From Streptomyces sp. ASQP_92 (GTDB lineage Bacteria; Actinomycetota; Actinomycetes; Streptomycetales; Streptomycetaceae), in assembly GCF_025399895.1 (NCBI RefSeq), contig NZ_JAODUA010000001.1, positions 1,178,001-1,242,000 of the forward strand: DNA of 64,000 nt, in the 5' to 3' direction. Every line of letters begins with the position of its first letter. Within the stretch, counting starts at the first letter, position 1. Positions 26,116 through 36,660 of the stretch are shown one piece after another. Both the position numbers and the translations under genes were made by a program. The notes below the pieces were generated by a model. That model saw nothing but the letters and a program-made list of their open reading frames with translations, had not been told where the DNA came from and made no database searches.

Positions 26116-27093
26116 GTGGACGTTTCAATGACCATGTGGGTACTGACCATCCTCGGTCTGTGTGCCCTGATCGCGGCCGACTTCTTCATCGGGCGCAAGC
26201 CCCATGACGTGTCGGTCAAGGAAGCCGGCGTCTGGACCGTGGTCTGGATCGTGCTGGCGGCGCTCTTCGGTCTCGGCCTGTTGTTCTTCGGCGAAAGCCA
26301 GGCGTCCGGAGAGTTCTTCGCGGGCTTCATCACCGAGAAGTCGCTCTCCGTCGACAACCTCTTCGTCTTCATCCTGATCATGGCGAAGTTCTCGGTGCCC
26401 TCGCAGTTGCAGCAACGGGTGCTGCTCTTCGGCGTGTTGATCGCCCTGGTACTGCGCGCGATCTTCATCGCGGCCGGTGCCGCGGTGATCGCCAACTTCT
26501 CGTGGGTCTTCTACATCTTCGGCGCGTTCCTGATCTACACCGCCTGGAAACTCATCCAGGAGGCGCGCTCCGGCGACGAGGAGGAGGAGTTCGAGGAGAA
26601 CCGCCTTCTGAAGTCCGTCGAGAAGAAGTTCGGCGTCGCCGACCGCTACCACGGCACCAAGCTGTTCGTGGCGAAGAACGGCAAGAAGATCATGACGCCG
26701 CTGATGGTCGTCATGCTCGCCATCGGCACCACCGACGTGCTCTTCGCGATGGACTCGATCCCGGCGATCTTCGGCCTCACCCAGGACCCGTACATCGTCT
26801 TCACCGCCAACGCCTTCGCGCTGATGGGTCTGCGCCAGCTCTACTTCCTGATCGGCGGGCTGCTCAAGAAGCTGGTCCACCTCAGCTACGGCCTCTCGGT
26901 GATCCTGGGCTTCATCGGCGTGAAGCTGGTGCTGCACGCCCTGCACGAGAACGGGGTGAACGTCCCCGAGATCTCCATCCCCGTCTCGCTGGGCGTCATC
27001 TGCGGCGTCCTGGTGATCACCACCATCACCAGCCTCGTCGCCGCCCGGAAGCAGGCGGCCGAGGAGCCCCAGAAGGACAGCATCGGCGCCTGA
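26116..27093 (+). CDS. terC: TerC-family integral membrane protein
   Basis: A 325-residue protein with about nine membrane helices. TerC/Alx signatures: DFFIGRKPHDVSVKEAG, FITEKSLSVDNLFVFILIM (acidic residues inside a membrane segment, typical of the metal-binding site), LVLRAIFIAAGAAVI, GTTDVLFAMDSIPAIFGLTQ (second acidic site), and FALMGLRQLYFLIGGLL. The cytoplasmic loop between halves is charged (GDEEEEFEENRLLK). Family members export Mn2+ or help load metal into secreted proteins. The Mn2+ riboswitch directly upstream supports manganese as the relevant ion here. GTG 26116 is used; the in-frame ATG 26128 is an alternative. A shared hairpin after the stop ends the unit. Confidence 0.92.
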   Translation: MDVSMTMWVLTILGLCALIAADFFIGRKPHDVSVKEAGVWTVVWIVLAALFGLGLLFFGESQASGEFFAGFITEKSLSVDNLFVFILIMAKFSVPSQLQQRVLLFGVLIALVLRAIFIAAGAAVIANFSWVFYIFGAFLIYTAWKLIQEARSGDEEEEFEENRLLKSVEKKFGVADRYHGTKLFVAKNGKKIMTPLMVVMLAIGTTDVLFAMDSIPAIFGLTQDPYIVFTANAFALMGLRQLYFLIGGLLKKLVHLSYGLSVILGFIGVKLVLHALHENGVNVPEISIPVSLGVICGVLVITTITSLVAARKQAAEEPQKDSIGA

Positions 27094-27106
27094 CCGCGCG
27101 GATCAG

Positions 27107-27132
27107 GGCGGCCCCCCTACGCGGGGGCCGCC
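27107..27132. terminator. Bidirectional hairpin between terC and the MHS transporter gene
   Basis: GGCGGCCCCC (27107-27116) and GGGGGCCGCC (27123-27132) form a perfect 10-bp stem. The seven-base loop holds the stop codon of the minus-strand transporter gene, so the hairpin overlaps its coding end. Confidence 0.75.
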
Positions 27133-28445
27133 TCCGATTCCGTCCCGGACACAGGCTGTACCACCGGCGCCGGACGGGTCTCCGGCAGCAGCGCGAAACA
27201 GGCCAGGCTCAGCAGCCCGACCCCGACCAGATACGCGGCGACGCCCCAGGGCGGCCCGTCGCGGCCGGCCAGCGCCGTCGCCGCGATCGGCGTCAGGGCG
27301 CCGCCCAGCACCCCGCCCAGGTTGTAGCCGACCGCGGCCCCCGTGCAGCGCACCCTCGGCTCGTACAGCTCCGGGAGATACGCCGCGATCACCCCGAACA
27401 TCGTGATGAACGCCAGCATCGCGCCGAGGAACCCGGCGAACATCCACAAGGGCTCGGCGGTCCCGAGCAGCGCCACCATCGGGAACATCCACACCACCGC
27501 CGCGCCGCACCCCGCAAGGCACAGCGGCTTGCGCCCGTAGCGGTCGGCGAGCAGCGCCGCCAGCGGGGTCACCGCGCCCATGATCGCCACCGCCGCCATG
27601 ACGCAGACCAGCGCCACCGTGCGGTCCACCCCGAGCCGCTGTGTCGCGTACACCAGCGACCAGGTGGAGACCGTGTAGAAGAGGGCGTACCCGATCGCGA
27701 GAGCGCCCGCCGTGAGCAGCACCAACCGCCAGTGGCCGCGCGCCACTTCGAGCAGTGGCAGCTTGGCCGGCTCGCCCATCTCACGGAAGTGCGGGGTCTC
27801 GGCCAGTGAGGTCCGCAGCAGCAGCCCGCCCAGGGCGAGCAGCCCGGCGGCCCAGAACGGCACCCGCCACCCCCAGTCGCGGAACTGGGCGTCGCTCAGC
27901 CCCGCGGACAGCGCGAGGACGACTCCGTTGGCGAGCAGGAATCCGATGGAGGGGCCGATCTGCGGAAAGCTCGTCCACAGGCCGCGCCGGTGGGCGGGCG
28001 CGTGCTCGGCCGTGAGCAGCACCGCGCCGCCCCACTCGCCGCCGAGCCCGAGGCCCTGGAGGAAGCGCAGCACCATGAGCAGCAAGGGCGCCGCGACGCC
28101 GATCGTGGCGTACGAGGGCACACAGCCGACCGCCACCGTCGCGAGGCCGGTCAGCGCGAGCGAGGCGAACATGACCGGGCGGCGCCCATGCCGGTCACCG
28201 ACATGTCCGAAGAGGACCGAGCCCAGGGGGCGGGCCAGAAAGCCGACCCCGAAGGTGCCGAAGGCGGCCAGGGTTCCCGCGAGCGCGGAGAACGTGGGAA
28301 AGAACAGCGGGCCCAGGATCAGAGCGGCCGCTGTCCCGTACACGAAGAAGTCGTAGAACTCGATGGCCGTGCCGGCGAGCGAGGCGGCCGCGAGGCGGAG
28401 CATCGACGGGGGCGTGGGCGGACCCGGGGGAGTAGTGGTGGGCAT
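27117..28445 (-). CDS. MFS transporter, metabolite:H+ symporter type
   Basis: A 442-residue, twelve-helix major-facilitator protein. It shows the features of the metabolite:H+ symporter group: AGTAIEFYDFFVYGTAAAL in helix 1 (Glu, Asp and Tyr involved in substrate/proton handling), RPLGSVLFGHVGDRHGRRPV (loop 2-3 motif), LRFLQGLGLGGEWGGAVLL in helix 4, and a proline-rich loop with HRRGLWTSFPQIGPSIGFLL. Such proteins import small carboxylates, betaines or similar compounds with protons. ATG 28445 is chosen because the alignable sequence begins just after it. It is a single gene, divergent from the unexplained damage-type promoter at 28533. Confidence 0.88.
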   Translation of the reverse strand: MPTTTPPGPPTPPSMLRLAAASLAGTAIEFYDFFVYGTAAALILGPLFFPTFSALAGTLAAFGTFGVGFLARPLGSVLFGHVGDRHGRRPVMFASLALTGLATVAVGCVPSYATIGVAAPLLLMVLRFLQGLGLGGEWGGAVLLTAEHAPAHRRGLWTSFPQIGPSIGFLLANGVVLALSAGLSDAQFRDWGWRVPFWAAGLLALGGLLLRTSLAETPHFREMGEPAKLPLLEVARGHWRLVLLTAGALAIGYALFYTVSTWSLVYATQRLGVDRTVALVCVMAAVAIMGAVTPLAALLADRYGRKPLCLAGCGAAVVWMFPMVALLGTAEPLWMFAGFLGAMLAFITMFGVIAAYLPELYEPRVRCTGAAVGYNLGGVLGGALTPIAATALAGRDGPPWGVAAYLVGVGLLSLACFALLPETRPAPVVQPVSGTESEAAPA

Positions 28446-28532
28446 ACCGCGCCAACTACCCACCGTGAACGGCCGTTACGGGGCGTGCGGGAGCTTCGTG
28501 GGAGGCGGGCGGGCGCACGGGGCCGAGCCCGA

Positions 28533-28555
28533 TTGTCAGTGGCGGGTGCCACCAT
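28533..28555 (+). promoter_or_regulatory. RecA-NDp/PafBC-type promoter copy without a clear gene
   Basis: TTGTCAGTG (28533-28541), eight bases starting GCGGGT as at uvrB, then CACCAT (28550-28555), six bases, ATG 28562. The -10 is weaker (C for T at the first base). The frame from 28562 runs antisense into the MBL-hydrolase gene and does not look like protein. Confidence 0.5.
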
Positions 28556-28633
28556 CGAGGCATGGACATCTTCGGCGCGTGGCGAGGGCGGTTCGCCTCG
28601 GCGGGACGGGTGGCGCGAGCCGCTGCCCGCCGG

Positions 28634-29290
28634 CTACCAGCCGCGCTCGCGCCACTCCGGCAGATGCGGGCGCTCGTCGCCGAGGGTGGTGTCGTTGCCG
28701 TGGCCGGGATAGACCCAGGTCTCGTCGGGCAGGGCGGCGAAGAGCTTGGTCTCGACGTCGTGGAGGAGGCTGGCGAAGGCCTCCGGGTCCTTCCAGGTGT
28801 TGCCGACGCCGCCGGGGAAGAGGCAGTCGCCGGTGAACACATGGGGGTGGCCGTGCGGGTCGTCGTAGATCAGGGCGATCGAGCCCGGGGTGTGGCCGAC
28901 GAGGTGGCGCGCGGTCAGCTCGACGCGGCCGACCGTGATCGTGTCGCCGTCCTCGACGAGGACGTCCGTGGCGACCGGGATGCCCTCGGCGTCATGGCGG
29001 CCCGCATAGGTGCGCGCGCCCGTCGCGGCGACGACCTCGGCCAGCGCCTGCCAGTGGTCGCCGTGGCGGTGCGTGGTGACGACGGACGCGATGCCGTCGT
29101 CACCGATCAGCGTGAGCAGCGTCGCGGGGTCCGCGGCCGCGTCGATGAGCAGCTGCTCGCCGGTGTTCCGGCAGCGCAGCAGATACGCGTTGTTGCCCAT
29201 CGACCCGACCTCGACCTTGGAGATCATCAGGTCCGTCAACTCGTGCACGTCGGCAGGACCGCCGGCCTTCACCGCTCCGCTGTACGTCAT
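28634..29290 (-). CDS. MBL-fold metallo-hydrolase
   Basis: A 218-residue metallo-beta-lactamase-fold hydrolase of the glyoxalase-II-like group. The metal-binding motif is VVTTHRHGDHWQAL (H-x-H-x-D-H, about residues 76-89). Further ligands are in ARHLVGHTPGSIALIYDD (His) and VFTGDCLFPGGVGN (Asp), with a late His in VYPGHGNDTTL. Two metal ions, usually Zn or Fe, would bind in the cytoplasm. The substrate is unknown; a thioester or hydroxyacyl adduct of mycothiol is possible because the upstream gene encodes a mycothiol-type enzyme 21 bases away. A TAGGCT -10 six bases before the ATG suggests it also has its own leaderless promoter. Confidence 0.88.
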   Translation of the reverse strand: MTYSGAVKAGGPADVHELTDLMISKVEVGSMGNNAYLLRCRNTGEQLLIDAAADPATLLTLIGDDGIASVVTTHRHGDHWQALAEVVAATGARTYAGRHDAEGIPVATDVLVEDGDTITVGRVELTARHLVGHTPGSIALIYDDPHGHPHVFTGDCLFPGGVGNTWKDPEAFASLLHDVETKLFAALPDETWVYPGHGNDTTLGDERPHLPEWRERGW

Positions 29291-29296
29291 GGGCTC

Positions 29297-29302
29297 AGCC
29301 TA
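29297..29302 (-). promoter_or_regulatory. -10 element (TAGGCT) of the MBL-hydrolase gene
   Basis: TAGGCT on the minus strand lies between the two genes and ends six bases before ATG 29290. It fits a leaderless internal promoter. Confidence 0.45.
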
Positions 29303-29311
29303 TCGCCGGGG

Positions 29312-30001
29312 TCACAGCGGGGGCAGGGCGGGAAGTGCTCCGCCGGTCACCTTGAGGGCGGCGCCGTCACGCCGGCCCGCGAGCCAGCCGACGAGGTCCG
29401 CCGCCGGACCGCTCACCCGGACGGGGTCGCCCTGGCCGCCGCCCCCGGTGGTCCAGGTTCCGCCGGTGTCGTCGCTCAGGGTGATCGACGGAAGGTCCTT
29501 GTGGCCGGCGAACCGGTCGGCGAGAAACTCGGTCTCCCGCCGGACGAAGTCCGCGGGGAGGTCCTCGAGCTCATAACCGATCCCGAGGTCCACGTGGTGC
29601 AGCTCGACCTCGACGAGGCGCCGGAACGGCACGCGGGCCGCCGCGTCCGTCACGCCGTTGCGCAGCTCGACCGTGCGCGACCAGTCGGCGGGCCGATCGC
29701 CCTCCGCCTGGAAGCCGGCCGCGCTGTCGCGCACGTCCGCGAGCTGGACGTCCAGCGGGCGGGGCGCGTCACGGTCGATGTCGGCGTCCCGGGCCTCGGC
29801 GCTCGCATACATGGGCCGCCCGGCCAGCACATTGACGAGCGCGTCCGCGTTCCGTGCGACATGGGCGAGCACATGGCCGCGGCTCCAGCCGGGAAGCCGT
29901 GACGGCTCGGCGACGGAGACGTTGTCCAGTGCGGCGGCTGCGGTGAGCAGCCGTTCGGTGGCTTCGCGTACAGAGGCCAGGTCGCGCGCGTGATCAATCA
30001 T
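29312..30001 (-). CDS. Maleylpyruvate-isomerase-family mycothiol-dependent enzyme
   Basis: A 229-residue DinB-like helical-bundle protein. Typical features are the N-terminal helix ATERLLTAAAALDNVSVAEP, the motif LPGWSRGHVLAHVARNADAL (His near residue 48 as a metal ligand), and RRLVEVELHHVDLGIGY (about 131-147), which supplies further His ligands. The C-terminal part is the small SCP-like domain seen in this group (GDPVRVSGPAADLVGWLAGR). The prototype isomerises maleylpyruvate using mycothiol, but most paralogues have unknown thiol-transfer substrates. The start ATG 30001 lacks a Shine-Dalgarno and has TATCGT seven bases upstream. It is followed by the MBL hydrolase. Confidence 0.82.
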   Translation of the reverse strand: MIDHARDLASVREATERLLTAAAALDNVSVAEPSRLPGWSRGHVLAHVARNADALVNVLAGRPMYASAEARDADIDRDAPRPLDVQLADVRDSAAGFQAEGDRPADWSRTVELRNGVTDAAARVPFRRLVEVELHHVDLGIGYELEDLPADFVRRETEFLADRFAGHKDLPSITLSDDTGGTWTTGGGGQGDPVRVSGPAADLVGWLAGRRDGAALKVTGGALPALPPL

Positions 30002-30008
30002 GGCGCCG

Positions 30009-30014
30009 ACGATA
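30009..30014 (-). promoter_or_regulatory. -10 element (TATCGT) of the mycothiol-dependent enzyme gene
   Basis: TATCGT ends seven bases before ATG 30001 on the minus strand; a leaderless start is likely. The upstream ATCGAGTGGCGG weakly recalls the damage box but has the wrong spacing. Confidence 0.4.
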
Positions 30015-30175
30015 GCCCCGCCACTCGATTGGGTGAAGGTGGCTGGACGAGTCCATAATTCGAATGTGCGTGCTATACGCTCGGGAATGGGTCCCCCCTC
30101 AAAACCGTTGTGGAACCTGTCCGGATTCATCCAAGAATCAACGACATCACCGTGGCGCCCCCCATACCCTGGGAC

Positions 30176-30194
30176 GGGGGCTCCTGGAGCCCCC
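30176..30194 (+). other. Hairpin in the uvrA leader
   Basis: GGGGGCT (30176-30182) and AGCCCCC (30188-30194) pair around a five-base loop about 30 bases before the uvrA GTG. It may be a leader structure or the terminator of a short upstream transcript. Further upstream (30040-30115) the DNA is relatively AT-rich, with a TATACG element at 30074-30079 that may be the -10. Confidence 0.5.
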
Positions 30195-30223
30195 TCGCTC
30201 CCTCTAGAAAGGTGCGGACCGGC

Positions 30224-33202
<2,979 letters not shown>

Positions 33203-33234
33203 GTTCGCCCCACCCCGCCCCTCCCCGAAACCCG

Positions 33235-33700
33235 CCGGGGGTTGAGGGTGGGGGTGGGGGGTGTTTTCCCGGGGCTCCGCCCCGGACCTCCGCGGGGGCT
33301 GCGCCCCTCGACCCCACCGGGGGCTGTGCCCCTCGACCCCCGCGGGGGTTGTGCGCCTCGCCGGGGGCTCTGCCCCGAAGCCCCGGGGGTTGCGCCCCTC
33401 GCTGCTCCGGGGGCCGCGAGCCTCGACCTCCGCGGGGGTTGTGTACCTCGCCCCCCCCGGGGGCCCTGGGGTTGCGCCCTTTGCTGCTCCGGGGGCCGCG
33501 AGCCTCGACCTCCGCGGGGGTTGTGCACCTCGCCCCCCCGGGGGGCTCTGCCCCGGGGTTGCGCCCCTTGCTGTCCCGGGGGCTGCGCCCCTCGACCCCC
33601 CAGGGGCTGCGCGCCTCGCCCCCCGCGGGGTTGTGTGCCTCGCCCCCGGGGGCTCTGCCCCGAACCCCCCGGGGGTTGGCGACCCTCAACTCCCTTGAGG
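33235..33700. repeat. C/G-rich array of about 24-base units between uvrA and the sugar kinase gene
   Basis: This gene-free stretch (33203-33803) is filled by roughly 17 imperfect units of the form GGGGGCTGCGCCCCTCGACC, each about 19-36 bases, alternating runs of G and runs of C. One block of about 60 bases (from CTGCTCCGGGGGCCGCGAG) occurs at 33402 and again at 33483. No start, Shine-Dalgarno or codon pattern supports a gene here. Long open frames across it are an effect of missing stop codons. Confidence 0.9.
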
Positions 33701-33803
33701 GTTGGTGCGGTTGGGGCTCCTGAGGCCCGGCGCCCAGTGGGCTCGGGGCGGGGTTCCCTCGGGGGTCGGGGTCGGAGGCGAGGGCGTCCTTGCCTCCGAG
33801 GGG

Positions 33804-34697
33804 TTAGGGGCGCGTTCTCAGGTCCTCCGCCGTGGGGGGCTGGGCCCCCTCCCTCGTGCAGGTCAGGGCGGCCGCCCTCGCCGCGTAGCGGAGGGCCTTC
33901 GGCCAGTTCGCCGAGGTGAGGGCGGTGTGGTCCGAGAAGTGGTGGAGCAGGGCCGCGTTCACCGTGTCGCCGGCGCCGATCGTGTCCACCACGGCCACCC
34001 GCTCGGCGGGGACGGAGTGTTCGGCGCCGTCGCCGGTGTATGCCGTCAGGCCGTCCGCGCCCTTCGTCAGGACCACCGCCCGGGGGCCCGCCGCGAGCCA
34101 CTCCTCGGGCGTTCCGCCCAGCCACTGGGCGTCCTCCTGGGACAGCTTCAGGACGGAGACGTACGGCAGCCAGTCGCGGAACCGGGCGCGGTAGGCGTCG
34201 GGGTCCGGGATCAGGGGCGGGCGGATGTTGGGGTCGAGCAGGGTCAGTAGGCCCCGCCCGGACTCCCGGCGCAGCAGTGCCTCGTAGGCGCTCGCGCCCG
34301 GTTCCAGGACCAGGGAGCAGGTGCCGAGGGCCAACGCGGTTGCGGCGGGCGGCAGTTGAGGGGGGAGTGCGAAGAGGCGGTCGGCGGTGCCGTCCGCGTA
34401 GAAGCCGTACCCCGCCGAGCCGTCCGGTGCCAGCGTCGCCACGGCGAGGGTCGTCGGCTCCGGGCCGCGCTGGACCAGGGACGTGTCCACCCCGGCCGCG
34501 CGCAACCCGCCGAGAAGGGCCTCGCCGAAGCCGTCCGTGGAGACCCGGGAGCAGAAGGCGGCCCGCGCCCCGAGCCGCCCGAGGGCCACCGCAGTGTTGT
34601 ACGGGCCGCCACCGAGCCGGGGCGTCAGCGGCCCCAGGGGATCCTCGGGGTGCTGCGGCACCAGGTCGATGAGGGATTCTCCGGCGACGACGATCAC
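33804..34697 (-). CDS. PfkB-family sugar kinase (fructokinase-like)
   Basis: A 297-residue PfkB/ribokinase-fold kinase. Motifs: the N-terminal IVVAGESLIDLVP (about 2-14), signature 1 region LGGGPYNTAVALGRLGARAAF (written as LGGGPYNTAVALGRLG then ARAAF; about 32-52), LKLSQEDAQWLGG, VVLTKGADGL, and signature 2 DTIGAGDTVNAALLHHF (about 248-264) with the catalytic Asp in GAGD. A fructose or related hexose is the likely substrate. The GTG start at 34697 follows TACGTT by seven bases, so a leaderless mRNA is likely and the longer upstream frame is discounted. It is divergent from the Rieske gene. Confidence 0.85.
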   Translation of the reverse strand: MIVVAGESLIDLVPQHPEDPLGPLTPRLGGGPYNTAVALGRLGARAAFCSRVSTDGFGEALLGGLRAAGVDTSLVQRGPEPTTLAVATLAPDGSAGYGFYADGTADRLFALPPQLPPAATALALGTCSLVLEPGASAYEALLRRESGRGLLTLLDPNIRPPLIPDPDAYRARFRDWLPYVSVLKLSQEDAQWLGGTPEEWLAAGPRAVVLTKGADGLTAYTGDGAEHSVPAERVAVVDTIGAGDTVNAALLHHFSDHTALTSANWPKALRYAARAAALTCTREGAQPPTAEDLRTRP

Positions 34698-34704
34698 GGC
34701 CCAG

Positions 34705-34710
34705 AACGTA
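34705..34710 (-). promoter_or_regulatory. -10 element (TACGTT) of the sugar kinase gene
   Basis: TACGTT on the minus strand ends seven bases before GTG 34697; no Shine-Dalgarno is present. Confidence 0.45.
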
Positions 34711-34876
34711 ACCCATCCCACGGCCGCGCGGGCAGCCCCGCCGAGGGGAGAGCCCCGGCGCCGAGCGGGCGATCTGCGCCGGTATCGTCGATGGGGCAAC
34801 CCGGGTCGGTTGCGGCGGCCGGACCGGTCGCCGAGCGGCCGACCAGGACAAGACCAGTGAACAGTGGAGACAGCCC

Positions 34877-35305
34877 ATGACCGGCCAGCCCGCCGCCCGT
34901 CGCACCGTGCTGAAAGGCGCCGCCCTCGCCGGGGTCGCGGGGGTCGGCGTGGCCGCCTGCTCCACCGACTCCAAGCTCGGGCACGCCGAAACCCCCACGC
35001 CCACCGCCCCCGAGCCGCTCGGTTCGCCCGACGCGGTTCCCGTCGGCGGAGCCAAGCTCTACCGCGAGCAGCGGGTCATGGTGAGCTGCCCGGCCAAGGG
35101 CGAGTACAAGGCGTTCAGCGCCCAGTGCACGCACGCCGGCTGTCTCCTGGACAAGATCGAGGACGATCACGCGAACTGCCCCTGCCACGGCAGCCGCTTC
35201 AACGTGATGACCGGCAAGCCCGTCCACGGCCCGGCCACCGTGCCGCTGCCCCCGGTTCCGGTGAAGCTCAAGGACGGTCAGCTCGTGGCGGGGCCGGACG
35301 CCTGA
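34877..35305 (+). CDS. Exported Rieske [2Fe-2S] lipoprotein
   Basis: A 142-residue protein. The N-terminus combines a twin-arginine motif (ARRTVLKGAALAG) with a lipobox-like GVAACS, so it is probably exported folded by the Tat route and lipidated on Cys32. After a Thr/Pro linker comes a Rieske domain with both cluster-binding boxes, CTHAGC (about 92-97) and CPCHGS (about 111-116), followed by RFNVMTGKPVHGPAT. The protein would carry a [2Fe-2S] cluster outside the membrane and pass electrons to an unknown partner. It is small and stand-alone, so it is not the Rieske subunit of the bc1 complex. It stands alone, with a tandem repeat directly after its stop. Confidence 0.88.
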   Translation: MTGQPAARRTVLKGAALAGVAGVGVAACSTDSKLGHAETPTPTAPEPLGSPDAVPVGGAKLYREQRVMVSCPAKGEYKAFSAQCTHAGCLLDKIEDDHANCPCHGSRFNVMTGKPVHGPATVPLPPVPVKLKDGQLVAGPDA

Positions 35306-35341
35306 CCGGACAGGCAGCTCGTGGCTGGGCCGGACGCCTGA

Positions 35342-35492
35342 CCCGACAGGCACTCGACGCCTGACGCGCAGGTCCAGGACGCCCGACCCGGCGACCCTCC
35401 CGCTCCCCGGCCCGACAGGCACTCGACGCCTGACGCGGCAGGTCCATGACGGCCGACCCGGCAGCCCTCCCGCCCCCGGCCCTACAGGCACC
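35342..35492. repeat. 69-base tandem repeat after the Rieske gene
   Basis: A unit starting CCCGACAGGCACTCGACG occurs at 35342 and 35411, and a third, broken copy starts at 35480. Just before it, the last 30 bases of the Rieske gene (GCTCGTGGC...GGACGCCTGAC) are also copied once at about 35311-35342. The repeat fills the gap to the convergent regulator gene. Confidence 0.85.
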
Positions 35493-35498
35493 CCGCGC

Positions 35499-36422
35499 TC
35501 ACTCCCAGTCCCAGTCGACCCCCAGGATCCCCGGCCGCACCCCCTGCTCCACCAGGTGGACCGAGCGGTGGCGCCCGCTGAGGGTGAGGTCGCTGCGGCC
35601 GGAGCGGGTGGCGCCGGTGGAGGTCTGGGCGAAGCGGCGGCAGCGGGCCGGCAGGGCCCGCTCGTCGAACCGCACCTGTAGGACGTACTGGCCGCCCGCG
35701 AAGGCGAAGCCGCGTACGTACTCCCGGCTCGTGCCGCCCGTACCGTCCTCGAAGCCGTAGCCGAACAGATACGTCTCGCCGGCCCGCAGCCGGGTGTCGA
35801 AGAGGAGTTCCGCGACCAGGACCGCGCTGGCGGCGTCCCAACGGACGCGGCCGGTACGGCAGTTCTCGCCCGCGCGCACCTCCACCCGGGCGGGATCGCA
35901 GCCGGCGTCTCCGCGGTGGATGGCCAGATAGCGGTCGATGCCGTCGCGATGGGCCCGTACGACGTGCTGCGAGTCGCGGCCGCGCAGTTCGCGGGCCGCG
36001 CCGATGCGGACGCGCTCATGATGGCCGACGGTGTGGAGGCCGCCGTCCACGGGGGTTTCGAGACCGGCGATGAGCTGTTCCACCACCCCCGAGGCCTCGA
36101 CGAGCGAACGGTAGGAGCGCCCCGCGGGACGCTCGACCTCGGTCGCCGAGGCGTCGTCGAGCAGGCGCAGCAGGGAGTTCGCGGGCAGGCCCAGTACTTC
36201 TTCCAGCCCGCGGACCGCGCGCAGCGACTCGGGGCGCTGCGGCCGGCGCGCGCCCTGCTGCCAGTAACTCAGGCTGGTGACACCGACCTTGATGCCGCGC
36301 CCGGCGAGATGGTGCTGCACGCGCTGGAGCGGCAGGCCCCGGACGGACAGCGCGGCCCGCAGCGCCAGATGGAACGGGCCGGTGTGGAGCACCTGCTTCA
36401 AGTCGGCCTCGGTGTGGAGCAT
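35499..36422 (-). CDS. XRE-family transcriptional regulator
   Basis: A 307-residue protein. The first 75 residues are an XRE-type helix-turn-helix domain: FHLALRAALSVRGLPLQRVQ, then VGVTSLSYWQQGARRPQR as the recognition-helix area, then LRAVRGLEEVLGLP. The remaining 230 residues form a conserved Streptomyces sensory-like domain of mainly beta structure (VRIGAARELRGRDSQHVVRA, ETYLFGYGFEDG, REYVRGFAFAGGQYVLQVRF, ending in VDWDWE). The start ATG 36422 has GAGGAG upstream. A perfect palindrome 14 bases upstream of the start and further half-sites toward the divergent protease gene suggest that it regulates itself and that gene; this is inference. Confidence 0.78.
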   Translation of the reverse strand: MLHTEADLKQVLHTGPFHLALRAALSVRGLPLQRVQHHLAGRGIKVGVTSLSYWQQGARRPQRPESLRAVRGLEEVLGLPANSLLRLLDDASATEVERPAGRSYRSLVEASGVVEQLIAGLETPVDGGLHTVGHHERVRIGAARELRGRDSQHVVRAHRDGIDRYLAIHRGDAGCDPARVEVRAGENCRTGRVRWDAASAVLVAELLFDTRLRAGETYLFGYGFEDGTGGTSREYVRGFAFAGGQYVLQVRFDERALPARCRRFAQTSTGATRSGRSDLTLSGRHRSVHLVEQGVRPGILGVDWDWE

Positions 36423-36435
36423 GGGGGACTCCTCA

Positions 36436-36447
36436 GTGAACGTTCAC
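36436..36447. promoter_or_regulatory. Palindromic operator candidate between the XRE regulator and protease genes
   Basis: GTGAACGTTCAC is a perfect 12-base palindrome 14 bases upstream of the regulator start. Two further GTTCACA half-sites, 21 bases apart, occur at about 36509 and 36530. Two turns of helix apart is the spacing expected for cooperative binding. Confidence 0.55.
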
Positions 36448-36660
36448 GGTGGGGGGTGGACGCGGGGCGTCAGCAGGTCGGGGAAAACCTGGTGGCGGGG
36501 AAGGAGCTGTTCACACTCCGGCCACTTCGTTCACACCCGCGTCCCACCCCGCATTGAAGCGCGTTGACCTGTTCTCGACAACGGCCGATGCTCGACAACA
36601 AGCGTCCGGACGCGATCCTCCACCATCCCCAACCCCCCACCCCGCCATGGGAGGAACGCG

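Noticed and set aside
28562..29902. 446-codon open frame on the plus strand after the orphan damage promoter
   Set aside because: It lies fully antisense to the MBL-hydrolase and mycothiol-enzyme genes, has no recognisable domain, and its openness is explained by the GC-biased third positions of those genes.
30002..30025. Seventh damage-type promoter before the mycothiol-dependent enzyme (ATCGAGTGGCGGGGC-TATCGT)
   Set aside because: The first block has several mismatches to TTGTCAGTG and the spacing to TATCGT is one base short, so it is more likely an ordinary promoter.
30050..30085. Possible LexA box upstream of uvrA (TTCGAATGTGCGTGC)
   Set aside because: The right half does not match GAAC-N4-GTTC closely enough. 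Only ATTCGAAT is a true palindrome. I would not call an SOS box without a matrix search.
33235..33700. CRISPR-like array
   Set aside because: The units are variable, have no constant repeat with unique spacers of fixed length, and no cas genes are nearby.
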